From NCBI RefSeq assembly GCF_004331645.1, contig NZ_SJSK01000004.1, positions 186,001 through 250,000 on the forward strand: DNA of 64,000 bases, written 5' to 3'. Shown here piece after piece: positions 46,403 to 53,304 of the stretch. This DNA is from Pedobacter frigiditerrae (GTDB taxonomy: Bacteria > Bacteroidota > Bacteroidia > Sphingobacteriales > Sphingobacteriaceae). Within the stretch, counting starts at the first letter, position 1, and each line of letters starts with the position of its first letter. Position numbers and translations under genes: made by a program. The notes beneath the pieces are model-generated. The model ran no database searches, was not told where the DNA came from, and saw only the letters and a program-made list of their open reading frames with translations.

Positions 46403-46723
46403 ATGATAGCAATAGATACGCTTCCCGTTAAAGACGTAATTCCTGGTTTCCATGGCAGGTTTGTGCATACCAAACACTCTACCCTTGGTTTTTGGGAAAT
46501 TGATAAGGGGTCAATCCTCCCTGCCCATAGCCATTTGCATGAGCAGATTACCGAGGTACGGGAAGGGCAATTTCAGCTCACATTTAATGGGGAGACAAAT
46601 GTATACAGCCCAGGGATGATTGCTGTTATCCCTCCATACGTGGAGCATAGTGGCATTGCGCTAACCGATTGTAAACTGCTTGACATTTTTCTTCCTGTTA
46701 GGGAAGATTACAAAGCCTTATAA
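46403..46723 (+). CDS. Small cupin-domain protein
   Basis: 106 aa, one cupin barrel. The metal-binding motif 1 is in PAHSHLHEQITEVREGQFQL (His, His, Glu) and motif 2 in PGMIAVIPPYVEHSG (Pro and His). It resembles single-domain cupins tied to small-molecule metabolism or used as sensors. The stop is followed 7 bp later by the SDR start, so the two form an operon. The ligand is not predictable. Confidence 0.88.
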   Translation: MIAIDTLPVKDVIPGFHGRFVHTKHSTLGFWEIDKGSILPAHSHLHEQITEVREGQFQLTFNGETNVYSPGMIAVIPPYVEHSGIALTDCKLLDIFLPVREDYKAL

Positions 46724-46730
46724 CCAACCT

Positions 46731-47519
46731 ATGAAAATAGAACTGAAAGATAAAAACGCCTTAGTGGGTGCAAGTTCGCAGGGCATCGGCCTTGCCATTG
46801 CAACTGAGCTTGCGCAATGTGGCGCAAATGTTACCTTGATGGCTCGTGATGAGCTGCGGATGGAACAACTCATCAAACAACTCCCAAGCATTCATCCAAA
46901 TCAGCGCCATAGCTATCTGAAAGTCGATTTTTCAGACTTCCAGTCATTTGACACCAAAATCACAAGCTTTTTCGAAAACAATACCATCGACATTTTGGTA
47001 AACAATACCAATGGTCCAATGGCAGGAAAGGCAACCGAACTGGGCATAAATGAATACCAGCAAGCCTTTGACTTGCTTTTCAAGTCTGTTTGTCAGACCA
47101 CTTTGCTTGCCTTAAAGCACATGAAAGCTCAAAAATTTGGCAGGATCATTAACGTATCCTCCATTTCTGTTAAGGAACCCATTGCAAACTTGGCGCTTTC
47201 TAACAGCATCCGTTCGGCCACTGCGGCTTGGGCAAAAACACTCGCAACAGAGCTTGCAGCAGATGGCATCACCGTTAATAACATCATGACAGGCCTATTC
47301 TATACAGACCGCCTAAAACACCTGATCGAAACCGAGGCCGAGGGATCTGGAAAAAGCCATCAAGAAATCAAGGACCAAAGGGAAAGCCAAATACCGATGA
47401 AGCGCTTCGGGAAACCGGAAGAATATGGCCATTTAGCCTGCTTTTTGGCCTCTGAATATGCCAGCTACATCACGGGTATCAATATTCCAATAGATGGCGG
47501 ACTCGGGAAGAGTAACTAG
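46731..47519 (+). CDS. Short-chain dehydrogenase/reductase (enoyl-reductase-like SDR)
   Basis: The start at 46731 is chosen because MKIELKDKNALVGASSQGIG begins the first SDR strand; the longer frame overlaps the cupin gene. 262 aa. Cofactor motif GASSQGIGLAIA, then LVNNTNGPMAG where NNAG is usual. In the active site the Ser of VSSISV is present, but the expected YxxxK is replaced by LSNSIRSATAAW (no Tyr, no Lys), so the proton-relay chemistry may differ. IPIDGGLGKSN ends the protein. Probably a cupin partner in a small catabolic unit. Confidence 0.88.
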   Translation: MKIELKDKNALVGASSQGIGLAIATELAQCGANVTLMARDELRMEQLIKQLPSIHPNQRHSYLKVDFSDFQSFDTKITSFFENNTIDILVNNTNGPMAGKATELGINEYQQAFDLLFKSVCQTTLLALKHMKAQKFGRIINVSSISVKEPIANLALSNSIRSATAAWAKTLATELAADGITVNNIMTGLFYTDRLKHLIETEAEGSGKSHQEIKDQRESQIPMKRFGKPEEYGHLACFLASEYASYITGINIPIDGGLGKSN

Positions 47520-47587
47520 CTTCCTAATATAATTTCGGGACAGCTATGAGCTCTATTAATTATTTTTCAGACAACTAACTTTACTCT

Positions 47588-48079
47588 ATGAAAAAAAAAT
47601 TATTATTTAAATATAGTTTACTGCTACTGACTGCTTTGCTTATAGAGTGGTTGCTTCTCTTGTATTCTCCATTCAATATACCAAAATATATTCCAAGCAC
47701 TCCTCTTCGACTTGATGGTCTTCTTCTATTTGTAACGATCCTGCTTATTTTAATCTTTTCAAGTAAAGAGTTTTTAAGACAACATCCAAGCGCTTCGATC
47801 TACAAACTCACTACATTAGGAGCAATAACTTGTTTAATCTCGGAGACAATCTTTCAAGCTATTCGCCAGCCTTTTTTGAATGTAGAAGGCTTCAATGAAA
47901 GATTGCAATATCTTTTAACTGGGGTGATTGGTATTTCGATATTTGCAGCAATCCTATCATTTTTTGTAGCATTTCAATTAAAAACACGACGTACCTTCTA
48001 TTTAGTACTGATGATAATTGGTTTTGCTGTTTTGGTAAACTTAATTAAGTATTTTTTCCCGTCACTATTCACTAATTAA
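47588..48079 (+). CDS. Hypothetical four-TM membrane protein
   Basis: 163 aa, not recognised. Four hydrophobic segments: YSLLLLTALLIEWLLLLY, LDGLLLFVTILLILIF, LTGVIGISIFAAILSFFVAF and FYLVLMIIGFAVLVNLIKYF. The first may be a signal anchor. The N-terminus is Lys-rich (MKKKLLFK), in keeping with inside-positive topology. It stands alone, and the gene patch after it is mobile-element derived. Confidence 0.7.
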   Translation: MKKKLLFKYSLLLLTALLIEWLLLLYSPFNIPKYIPSTPLRLDGLLLFVTILLILIFSSKEFLRQHPSASIYKLTTLGAITCLISETIFQAIRQPFLNVEGFNERLQYLLTGVIGISIFAAILSFFVAFQLKTRRTFYLVLMIIGFAVLVNLIKYFFPSLFTN

Positions 48080-48130
48080 TAATCTTGGTTAAAGAAAACG
48101 TAATTGCTGATCACGTATTTATTTTTCCTT

Positions 48131-48152
48131 TGGTTGGTGTTATCACCAACCA
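48131..48152. repeat. REP-like hairpin at the 3' end of the RAYT remnant
   Basis: TGGTTGGTG-TTAT-CACCAACCA, 9-bp perfect arms. It overlaps the stop codon of the decayed transposase (minus-strand reading GGTTGGTGATAA). Confidence 0.75.
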
Positions 48153-48666
48153 CTTTTATTTAAATATGTTCCATAATGAGTAATCAATGTGTTTTCTTCG
48201 GCATCTAAATAATATTTAGCTGAAGAATAGATGTAATCTTCTGGTAAATTACATCATCCTTTACGGACTGGATTTTGATGGATATAATCTAATTTTTGTT
48301 CAAGAATTTTTCTACTATTCATTGTTGCATTAAAAGGCCTTCTTCCCCAAAAATGATAGTTTCTATCTGCTTGAGAGCTTTTGAAATTTTCTAATTCATT
48401 GGGATGATTTGCAATCAGATTAAATTTTAATTGCTGAGCTGTATATTTTAAAAATTGTTGCTGAAGCTTTTCTCTAACCACAAATCTTGTCTACGCCAAA
48501 GTATATGTACGTGGTTTGGCATTAAGACATATCCATAAAGCCAAATTCTTTTATCATTTACCAAAAACTTTAAGCTAGAAAGAACAATCTCCATATGTTT
48601 CTCCTTGGATAATAGATTTCGCCAATTTAAACAGGTTGCTGTGAAGAATTCTATGTTAGAGTGCAT
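48143..48666 (-). pseudogene. REP-associated tyrosine transposase (RAYT/Y1_Tnp) remnant with frameshift and internal stop
   Basis: Translating the minus strand from 48666 gives FFTATCLNWRNLL and YGYVLMPNHVHILWRR, the HUH motif region (His-Val-His) of Y1 transposases. A frameshift near 48450-48480 leads to QQQFLKYTAQQLKFNL and LEQKLDYIHQNPVRKG. A TGA at 48254-48256 then interrupts, yet the frame continues with CNLPEDYIYSSAKYYL to a stop at 48143, which is the family's normal C-terminus. The gene is therefore a recent-looking but broken RAYT. Hairpins with the sequence GGTTGGTGATAA flank it on both sides in opposite orientation, matching the REP-RAYT association. Confidence 0.85.
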
Positions 48667-48698
48667 TAAGGCAATATAAAAAACTTTAATTGTTTTTT

Positions 48699-48718
48699 GG
48701 TTGGTGATAATACTGACC
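48699..48718. repeat. Imperfect REP-like hairpin at the 5' side of the RAYT remnant
   Basis: GGTTGGTG-ATAA-TACTGACC pairs over 8 bp with three G-U type pairs. It shares GGTTGGTGATAA with the 3' element, in opposite orientation. Confidence 0.6.
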
Positions 48719-48882
48719 TCAACAGACAGGTCAACAAAACCACTAGTATATTATCGGATTTAGGCAATTTTAAGCCCACAAATTCTTTATCATGCCGACA
48801 TCCGACACATCAGCCCAGAACACGGATTCAGAGTCTTAAAAAACCTTAAAATCAGCCGATTAACCAGTTTCAAGCGAAACGG

Positions 48883-48926
48883 AGTGACCACTTTGGAGCG
48901 TAATAAGTGGCCACTTTTGGCATAAC
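48883..48926. mobile_element. IS21-family-end-like remnant (tandem AGTGRCCACTTT)
   Basis: AGTGACCACTTTGGAGCG (from 48883) and AGTGGCCACTTTTGGCATAA (from 48906) are diverged tandem repeats typical of IS21-type termini. No istA/istB frames remain. Identification is from memory of such ends. Confidence 0.35.
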
Positions 48927-49005
48927 CCCCAGTTTGCTGTAATATACTTTTCTAGCCATATCAATTTAGTTTAAATTCAGCAATGTTTCTAGCAATTGAC
49001 AATAA

Positions 49006-49018
49006 CGTATTGCAAATC
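49006..49018 (-). repeat. Cassette-boundary-like motif GATTTGCAATACG
   Basis: On the minus strand this motif follows closely after the stop of the 49024 gene and resembles one arm (GATTTGCGATGCG) of the attC-like element at 49602-49731. Confidence 0.3.
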
Positions 49019-49023
49019 CACTC

Positions 49024-49581
49024 TTAGCTGCAGCTCATTTTAATAAGTTTGTTTTGTTCTAATTTTATTTCTCTATATCCACCTTCAATATATTCTATAA
49101 TTTCAATTGGATAATTCAAAAGTGCTGTATGTTCAGTAAAGTCATTTTCATTCCACTTCTTTAATATAGGTCGATAAGTTTCAACGTGGGCACAAAAGTC
49201 CTTAAAGCATGCAGGGAATTCATTTCCAATAATTAAATCACTATTCTTGATAATTATCTCATATGCTTTTTCATTGATTGGAATAAAAATCGTCTTCATC
49301 CAATTTCTCCAAATTTCCTTTTCTTCTTCTGTCGGAGGATTATTTTTATCAAAATATGAAATGATGTTGCTTCGATATTTATTCCTAAATTCTATCCAAG
49401 AAGCGTTTGATGAAGACATTAAACTTAACAATGGCCCGTAAAATTCCTTTAACTGACGATTAATTCGTTCAAGTTTGTCTTTTCTGTTTGCGATGTTAAT
49501 GTCATTTGCATATTTCGCTAAATAGCCAATGACCGCTAAGGCAATAGTGACAATTGTTGTTATTATAAATTTATCATCCAT
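49024..49581 (-). CDS. Hypothetical protein with N-terminal membrane anchor
   Basis: 185 aa, no named family recognised. An N-terminal TM helix (IITTIVTIALAVIGYLA) is followed by a mostly helical, charged cytoplasmic region (KDKLERINRQLKEFYGPLLS, NPPTEEEKEIWRNWM, CFKDFCAHVETYRPIL). I recall similar proteins of unknown role scattered in accessory DNA. The start lies about 20 bp downstream of an attC-like inverted repeat, suggesting a mobile gene cassette. Confidence 0.65.
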   Translation of the reverse strand: MDDKFIITTIVTIALAVIGYLAKYANDINIANRKDKLERINRQLKEFYGPLLSLMSSSNASWIEFRNKYRSNIISYFDKNNPPTEEEKEIWRNWMKTIFIPINEKAYEIIIKNSDLIIGNEFPACFKDFCAHVETYRPILKKWNENDFTEHTALLNYPIEIIEYIEGGYREIKLEQNKLIKMSCS

Positions 49582-49601
49582 AATTTCAATTTGTTTAAGT
49601 A

Positions 49602-49731
49602 CATCTAACGTTTTGTAGATTTGCGATGCGGCGGATTTTTAGCACAAATGTTCAATAGAATTACTGCTGAACCTTGCACAAATATTTTATAGAAGCACTT
49701 CAGCCGCCATATTGCCAAACCGATGTTGATG
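49602..49731. repeat. attC-like imperfect inverted repeat between two unknown genes
   Basis: Outer arms CATCTAAC (49602-49609) and GTTGATG (49725-49731); inner arms GATTTGCGATGCGGCGG (49618-49634) and CCGCCATATTGCCAAACC (49704-49721). On the minus strand one end reads GTTAGAT, which fits the attC core GTTRRRY. The length of 130 bp is in the attC range, and it fills the gap between the upstream stop (49738) and the next start (49581). Confidence 0.4.
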
Positions 49732-49737
49732 GCAGTT

Positions 49738-50283
49738 TTATTGAGAATATTCACCATTTTCTTCTAATTGAAAATAGTCATCAGCCTGAGCTACAACATT
49801 TTTCGCAGGGCAAGAAGTGTAATCACCACCATCACTTCTATGGCAAACAAATGCCTTATTGCTGTTAAATGTTACTTCAGCAATTTCACCTGGTTTAATA
49901 ATTGTTCTATAAAATCCACCTGTGTCCCATTCTAAAAGCAAGTGAATGTTTTTTGTTTCGCTCATATTTTCAAATGAAGCGTAGCTGTCTCTGACAATTT
50001 TCCTAGGATATTGTGGGTCTGGACGTTTTGGACAATGAGCACTCAACATAACAATTCTGGCGTCACGAGATATTTTGTTAAGTCCTTTTTCTTTTAATAG
50101 CCGCTTAATGTCATTACCAAAATTGGTCGATGTTTTGATGTTTTCTTTGGAACTCTCAAGAAAAAACAATAACTCATTAAGATTATCATTGTCCCTGAAA
50201 ATCTTAATCAATTTTGAAATCCATTCCGTTGACCATTCAACATAAAGCTCTCTGTCATCTGGCAGTAGATTTAAATCTTTCAT
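49738..50283 (-). CDS. Hypothetical soluble protein
   Basis: 181 aa, no family recognised. There is no signal peptide or TM helix. The N-terminal half is helical and charged (KLIKIFRDNDNLNELLFFLE); the C-terminal half looks like beta strands (IHLLLEWDTGGFYRTIIKPG, EIAEVTFNSNKAFVCHR). Two Cys and two His residues are spread without a clear metal motif. The stop lies 7 bp from an attC-like repeat, so it may be a mobile cassette gene. Confidence 0.6.
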   Translation of the reverse strand: MKDLNLLPDDRELYVEWSTEWISKLIKIFRDNDNLNELLFFLESSKENIKTSTNFGNDIKRLLKEKGLNKISRDARIVMLSAHCPKRPDPQYPRKIVRDSYASFENMSETKNIHLLLEWDTGGFYRTIIKPGEIAEVTFNSNKAFVCHRSDGGDYTSCPAKNVVAQADDYFQLEENGEYSQ

Positions 50284-50432
50284 TTTTTATCTTTTAAATG
50301 CTTACTTCTTAATACGGTGTTCGGCTTGTCCGTTATGTGTTAATGTAAAAGTCTGTGAATTAAATCAAAGCAGTGTTTTAGCTATAATTTCAAGGATTAT
50401 TATGTGTCCGAAAAATTACCGCCAACTTGCAT

Positions 50433-50484
50433 ATAGGTCTTACATCATCAGACCTATCCATCCATTTTTCGGTAGATAGGTCTG
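50433..50484. repeat. Nested inverted repeats around AGACCTAT
   Basis: ATAGGTCT (50433-50440) pairs with AGACCTAT (50450-50457), and CAGACCTATC (50449-50458) pairs equally with GATAGGTCTG (50475-50484). The middle arm can thus pair with either side. Confidence 0.6.
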
Positions 50485-50598
50485 ATAATGATCATCCTTT
50501 TTTAAATATATTTAAAAAAATGTAGATTTTATATCTCTAATTTATGCTATACAATATAGTATGATAAATAACCAATAGGCGTATAAAAAATTCGGGCA

Positions 50599-50633
50599 CA
50601 AAAAAAGCCTAATCAGTTAAGATTAAGCTTTCT
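50599..50633 (-). terminator. Distal terminator of the tRNA-Met transcript
   Basis: On the minus strand AAAGCTTAATC-TTAACT-GATTAGGCTTTTTTT, a stem with one mismatch and a clear T-run. Confidence 0.65.
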
Positions 50634-50637
50634 TTAT

Positions 50638-50656
50638 CAGTGCGCCCTCCTGGGCT
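50638..50656 (-). repeat. Partial copy of the tRNA-Met 3' end
   Basis: CAGTGCGCCCTCCTGGGCT matches 50730-50748 in 18 of 19 positions. It covers the T-stem and acceptor 3' half but is not followed by the rest of a tRNA. Confidence 0.65.
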
Positions 50657-50699
50657 TCCCGATGAAGGATCGGGATAAACTTCTCGCCCATCTATGCAT

Positions 50700-50729
50700 A
50701 AAAAAAGCATCCTATTGGATGCTTTTTTT
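50700..50729. terminator. Proximal terminator of tRNA-Met (bidirectional)
   Basis: AAAAAAAGCATCC-tatt-GGATGCTTTTTTT, perfect 13-bp arms, 4 nt from the 3' end of the tRNA. Confidence 0.85.
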
Positions 50730-50732
50730 CAG

Positions 50733-50806
50733 TGCGCCCACCTGGGCTCGAACCAGGGACCAAAAGATTATGAGTCTTCTACTCTAACCAACTGAGCTAT
50801 AGGCGC
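50733..50806 (-). tRNA. tRNA-Met (CAT anticodon)
   Basis: The minus strand begins GCGCCTATAGCTCAGTTGGT and ends TGGGCGCA. The acceptor pairs GCGCCTA with TGGGCGC (one G-T), the D loop has AGTTGGTTAGA, the anticodon stem-loop is AAGACTCATAATCTT, and the T arm has GGTTCGAGCC. The CCA tail is not encoded. CAT could also be an elongator-like tRNA-Ile2 that needs lysidine; I favour elongator Met. Confidence 0.88.
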
Positions 50807-50872
50807 CGAAAACGTATTAGGTTTTGCGAGTGCAATGTTACATATTTGCATCGAATTTTGGAAACACTTTTT

Positions 50873-51508
50873 ATGGAAAATATAAAAAATATTATTTTCG
50901 ATTATGGCAATGTCATCTTCGAGATCAACTTTAAAATCACGCAAGAAGCTTTTAGTCAATTAGGTATATCAGATATCGATGCATTTTTTGCCCATAAAGG
51001 ACATAACTCCTTATTTGACGATTTAGAGATGTCGAAGATCAGTAGAAACCAATTTAGGGACGGAATTAGGGCTGCAGCCAATAACCCTAGCCTTAGCGAC
51101 GAACAGATTGATGCCGCTTGGAACAGTTTATTAATTGGCGTTTCTAAAGGAAACCATGACGTTTTACTGGAAGCAAAAGCTAAATACCGCACTTTTTTAC
51201 TGAGTAATAGCAATGAAATTCACTACGATTGGATAGTTAATCACATCCAAGAACAATTTGGCATTAGCAACTATGACGATTTATTCGAAAAGGCCTACTT
51301 TTCGCAACACATGGGTTTACGTAAGCCTAACCTTAACATTTTTGAGCAGGTTATTAAAGATAACAACCTAGATCCCGCAGAAACCCTTTTTATTGATGAT
51401 AGTCCGCAACACCTAGCCGGTGCCAAAAAAGCTGGCTTACATACATTATTGATGGATAAACACCCAGAACAATTAAGAGAATTCTTAGAAACTAATGCTA
51501 TACTTTAG
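50873..51508 (+). CDS. HAD-superfamily (subfamily IA) hydrolase
   Basis: The start at 50873 is chosen because MENIKNIIFDYGNVIFE begins directly with motif I; an in-frame ATG at 50846 would extend into the tRNA promoter region. 211 aa. Motif I is IIFDYGNVIF (nucleophile Asp, with Tyr-Gly where the second Asp usually stands), motif II is FLLSNSNEIHYDW, Lys is in MGLRKPN, and motif IV is LFIDDSPQHLAGAKKAG. The DYGNV variant of motif I is typical of YihX/glucose-1-phosphatase-like proteins. It converges with the next gene, only 3 bp apart. Confidence 0.9.
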   Translation: MENIKNIIFDYGNVIFEINFKITQEAFSQLGISDIDAFFAHKGHNSLFDDLEMSKISRNQFRDGIRAAANNPSLSDEQIDAAWNSLLIGVSKGNHDVLLEAKAKYRTFLLSNSNEIHYDWIVNHIQEQFGISNYDDLFEKAYFSQHMGLRKPNLNIFEQVIKDNNLDPAETLFIDDSPQHLAGAKKAGLHTLLMDKHPEQLREFLETNAIL

Positions 51509-51511
51509 CTA

Positions 51512-52762
51512 TCACTTATCGGGGTCATAATCCCAAGGTAAAACTTGGGCTATCCTTCTTTCAGACATATTGCCGTAAACAAACAATCTTAATTCTGGGA
51601 AATAACCATTGCTCTGCACACTTATCCCTCCATCTTCAACAAAATACATGTAACTGCTTTGGTCCTTAGTTTTACCATGACTATCTTTTGCCACAACAGT
51701 TTCAACTGGCTTTACACTCATATTTTGCCTAGCCAATTCGTTAGGCTTGTAAGTTACCATTATGGTATCCTTAAAATTAAATTTAACCACATCTAACTGC
51801 CTATTTAATACAGCTAGCTTTCTTAAAGAAACTCGCGAAGTATCTAGGGCCACAATATCATTTTGTTTCATGATCATTTGATAATAGCCAATGGTATCAC
51901 GATCCTTAAAGAGATATTTGATATCATAATTTGGATTATTTTTCTCTGCGTAAATTTCTGCTATTTTCAATTGAATGATTTTACGAACCCGTTCCTTTTC
52001 CTTGTTTTTATGAGTCCGATAAGCATAAAGCCTGAACCCATCATTAGTTAAGTTATTCTGATAAACAGACCTCATGAAATGCATTTGAGACCCATAATAG
52101 GCAGAGGCTCTCCATGCCCTTACCATGGCCTCTTTTCCTTTTGTAATTAGCAGCTCTTCAAAAAATGTAGAGTATTCAAATTGCAATACGTCTGTGTTAA
52201 AAGCATATTTAAAATTTTCTAGATCTAATTTAATGCGATAGGCTAGCATTGAGTTTTCTATAACTAATGGTTCTTTTGCATAAGCTATTAACTCATTTGA
52301 TTCTTTGTCGAAATAAAAAGACAACGTCTCTGGATTCTTTATTTTTGCATTCACAGCAAAATGAAGATCTGTTCCCATTAATATCTTAGTAAATAGATCT
52401 CCCCATTTGTTAAAATTTTCACTTTTAATCTTTTTACCTTTAACAACAACTTCTTTTAAAGTATTGCTTTGAGGTTTTAAAGCAATTAAAAGTATTTCAT
52501 TTTTATTTGGCGTAATGAGTACTATTTTCTTTTCGTAATTTAAGTGAGAAGCTACTAGTTCTACTTTTCCATTGTATGGAACACTGAGGATAAATTTCCC
52601 ATCGTTGTCTGTAGTGGTTCCAATTGTGCTACTATTGATGTAGATGGTAATTCCAGCAAGACTTACATTGGTCTTTTCATCAACGACCTTCCCTGTAATA
52701 ATAGTTTGCGCTTGAGTTCCTACAGCTAAGAACAACAAAAAAAAGATTAATATTTTTTTCAT
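51512..52762 (-). CDS. CarboxypepD_reg-like outer-membrane-associated protein
   Basis: 416 aa. Signal peptide (ILIFFLLFLAVGTQAQ), then a CarboxypepD_reg-like beta-sandwich (ITGKVVDEKTNVSLAGITIY, GKFILSVPYNGKVELVASHL, LKEVVVKGKK, about 20-115). The remaining 300 residues have no family I can name. The architecture matches the TonB-box-adjacent domains of SusC-like receptors but without a barrel, which is common for Bacteroidota proteins of unknown role. The start is 34 bp from the divergent Mpo1-like gene. Confidence 0.8.
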   Translation of the reverse strand: MKKILIFFLLFLAVGTQAQTIITGKVVDEKTNVSLAGITIYINSSTIGTTTDNDGKFILSVPYNGKVELVASHLNYEKKIVLITPNKNEILLIALKPQSNTLKEVVVKGKKIKSENFNKWGDLFTKILMGTDLHFAVNAKIKNPETLSFYFDKESNELIAYAKEPLVIENSMLAYRIKLDLENFKYAFNTDVLQFEYSTFFEELLITKGKEAMVRAWRASAYYGSQMHFMRSVYQNNLTNDGFRLYAYRTHKNKEKERVRKIIQLKIAEIYAEKNNPNYDIKYLFKDRDTIGYYQMIMKQNDIVALDTSRVSLRKLAVLNRQLDVVKFNFKDTIMVTYKPNELARQNMSVKPVETVVAKDSHGKTKDQSSYMYFVEDGGISVQSNGYFPELRLFVYGNMSERRIAQVLPWDYDPDK

Positions 52763-52796
52763 AATTTTAATATTGAAATATAACTAAAGATTTAGA

Positions 52797-53114
52797 ATGA
52801 GCGAAAAAAGATTTACATCCCTAAAAGAATTCTATCCTTTTTATTTAACTGAGCACAGAAATTTAACCAGTCGCATTTTACATTTCATCGGCACTGCCCT
52901 ATTAATCTTATGTGTTATTGCCGCCATGCTTTTTCACGACTGGCGGTTTTTGGTAGTTGTTCCATTTATTGGTTATGGATTTGCTTGGGTCGGGCATTTC
53001 TTCTTCGAAAAGAATAAACCCGCCACATTTCAATATCCTGGTTATAGCTTGGCAAGTGATTTTATGCTTTTTTGGGATTTATTAAGCGGTAAACAACCAT
53101 TTAGGGTCAAATAG
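52797..53114 (+). CDS. Mpo1-like (DUF962) membrane protein
   Basis: 105 aa. FKEFYPFYLTEH-type opening (SLKEFYPFYLTEHRN), two TM helices (LHFIGTALLILCVIAAMLF and FLVVVPFIGYGFAWVGHFFF) and FEKNKPATFQYPGYSL. These His-bearing motifs, HFIGTALL and GHFFFEKNKPATF, define the DUF962/Mpo1 family. Yeast Mpo1 is an Fe-dependent dioxygenase in phytosphingosine alpha-oxidation. Sphingobacteria make sphingolipids, so a related role is attractive but unproven. Confidence 0.92.
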   Translation: MSEKRFTSLKEFYPFYLTEHRNLTSRILHFIGTALLILCVIAAMLFHDWRFLVVVPFIGYGFAWVGHFFFEKNKPATFQYPGYSLASDFMLFWDLLSGKQPFRVK

Positions 53115-53187
53115 TTTTTGCCTATATCCCTATAGATAAAAAGCTTTTGCTTTCCCAATCCATTCTATATAGATTTGTTTACAACGA

Positions 53188-53225
53188 GAAAGCAATCTAT
53201 TCTAATTGATTTATTGATTGCTTTC
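53188..53225. promoter_or_regulatory. Palindromic operator candidate upstream of katG
   Basis: GAAAGCAATC (53188-53197) and GATTGCTTTC (53216-53225) are perfect 10-bp arms with an 18-bp spacer, about 80 bp before the ATG. Suited to a dimeric regulator such as OxyR or a Fur-family repressor, but neither consensus is clearly matched. ATTAGTTTG just downstream (about 53231) may be the promoter -7 element. Confidence 0.5.
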
Positions 53226-53304
53226 ACTAAATTAGTTTGCATCCTTTTTTAAGGATTTACCAAATATCTGAACAATCGGCTTCTTTTAAACAAAACAATG
53301 TACA

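Larger units (their letters stand above)
48667..49023. other. 357-bp non-coding stretch with REP-like and IS-end-like remnants
   Basis: No ORF. It contains the second REP-like hairpin (48699-48718), a GACCT/AGGTC inverted repeat right after it and two diverged tandem repeats resembling IS21-family ends (48883-48926). Confidence 0.6.
50284..50732. other. 449-bp non-coding stretch with inverted repeats, tandem terminators and a tRNA-end copy
   Basis: No ORF. A short inverted motif near 50311-50337 (AATACGG/CCGTTAT) could be a second cassette boundary. It also holds nested CAGACCTATC/GATAGGTCTG repeats, two terminator hairpins and a 19-bp partial copy of the tRNA-Met 3' end. Confidence 0.6.

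Noticed and set aside
50638..50697. Second functional tRNA gene
   Set aside because: Only the 3' T-arm and acceptor half match; no D arm or anticodon arm follows.
48143..50806. Prophage or conjugative element
   Set aside because: No integrase, capsid, relaxase or replication gene is visible; only transposase and cassette-like remnants.
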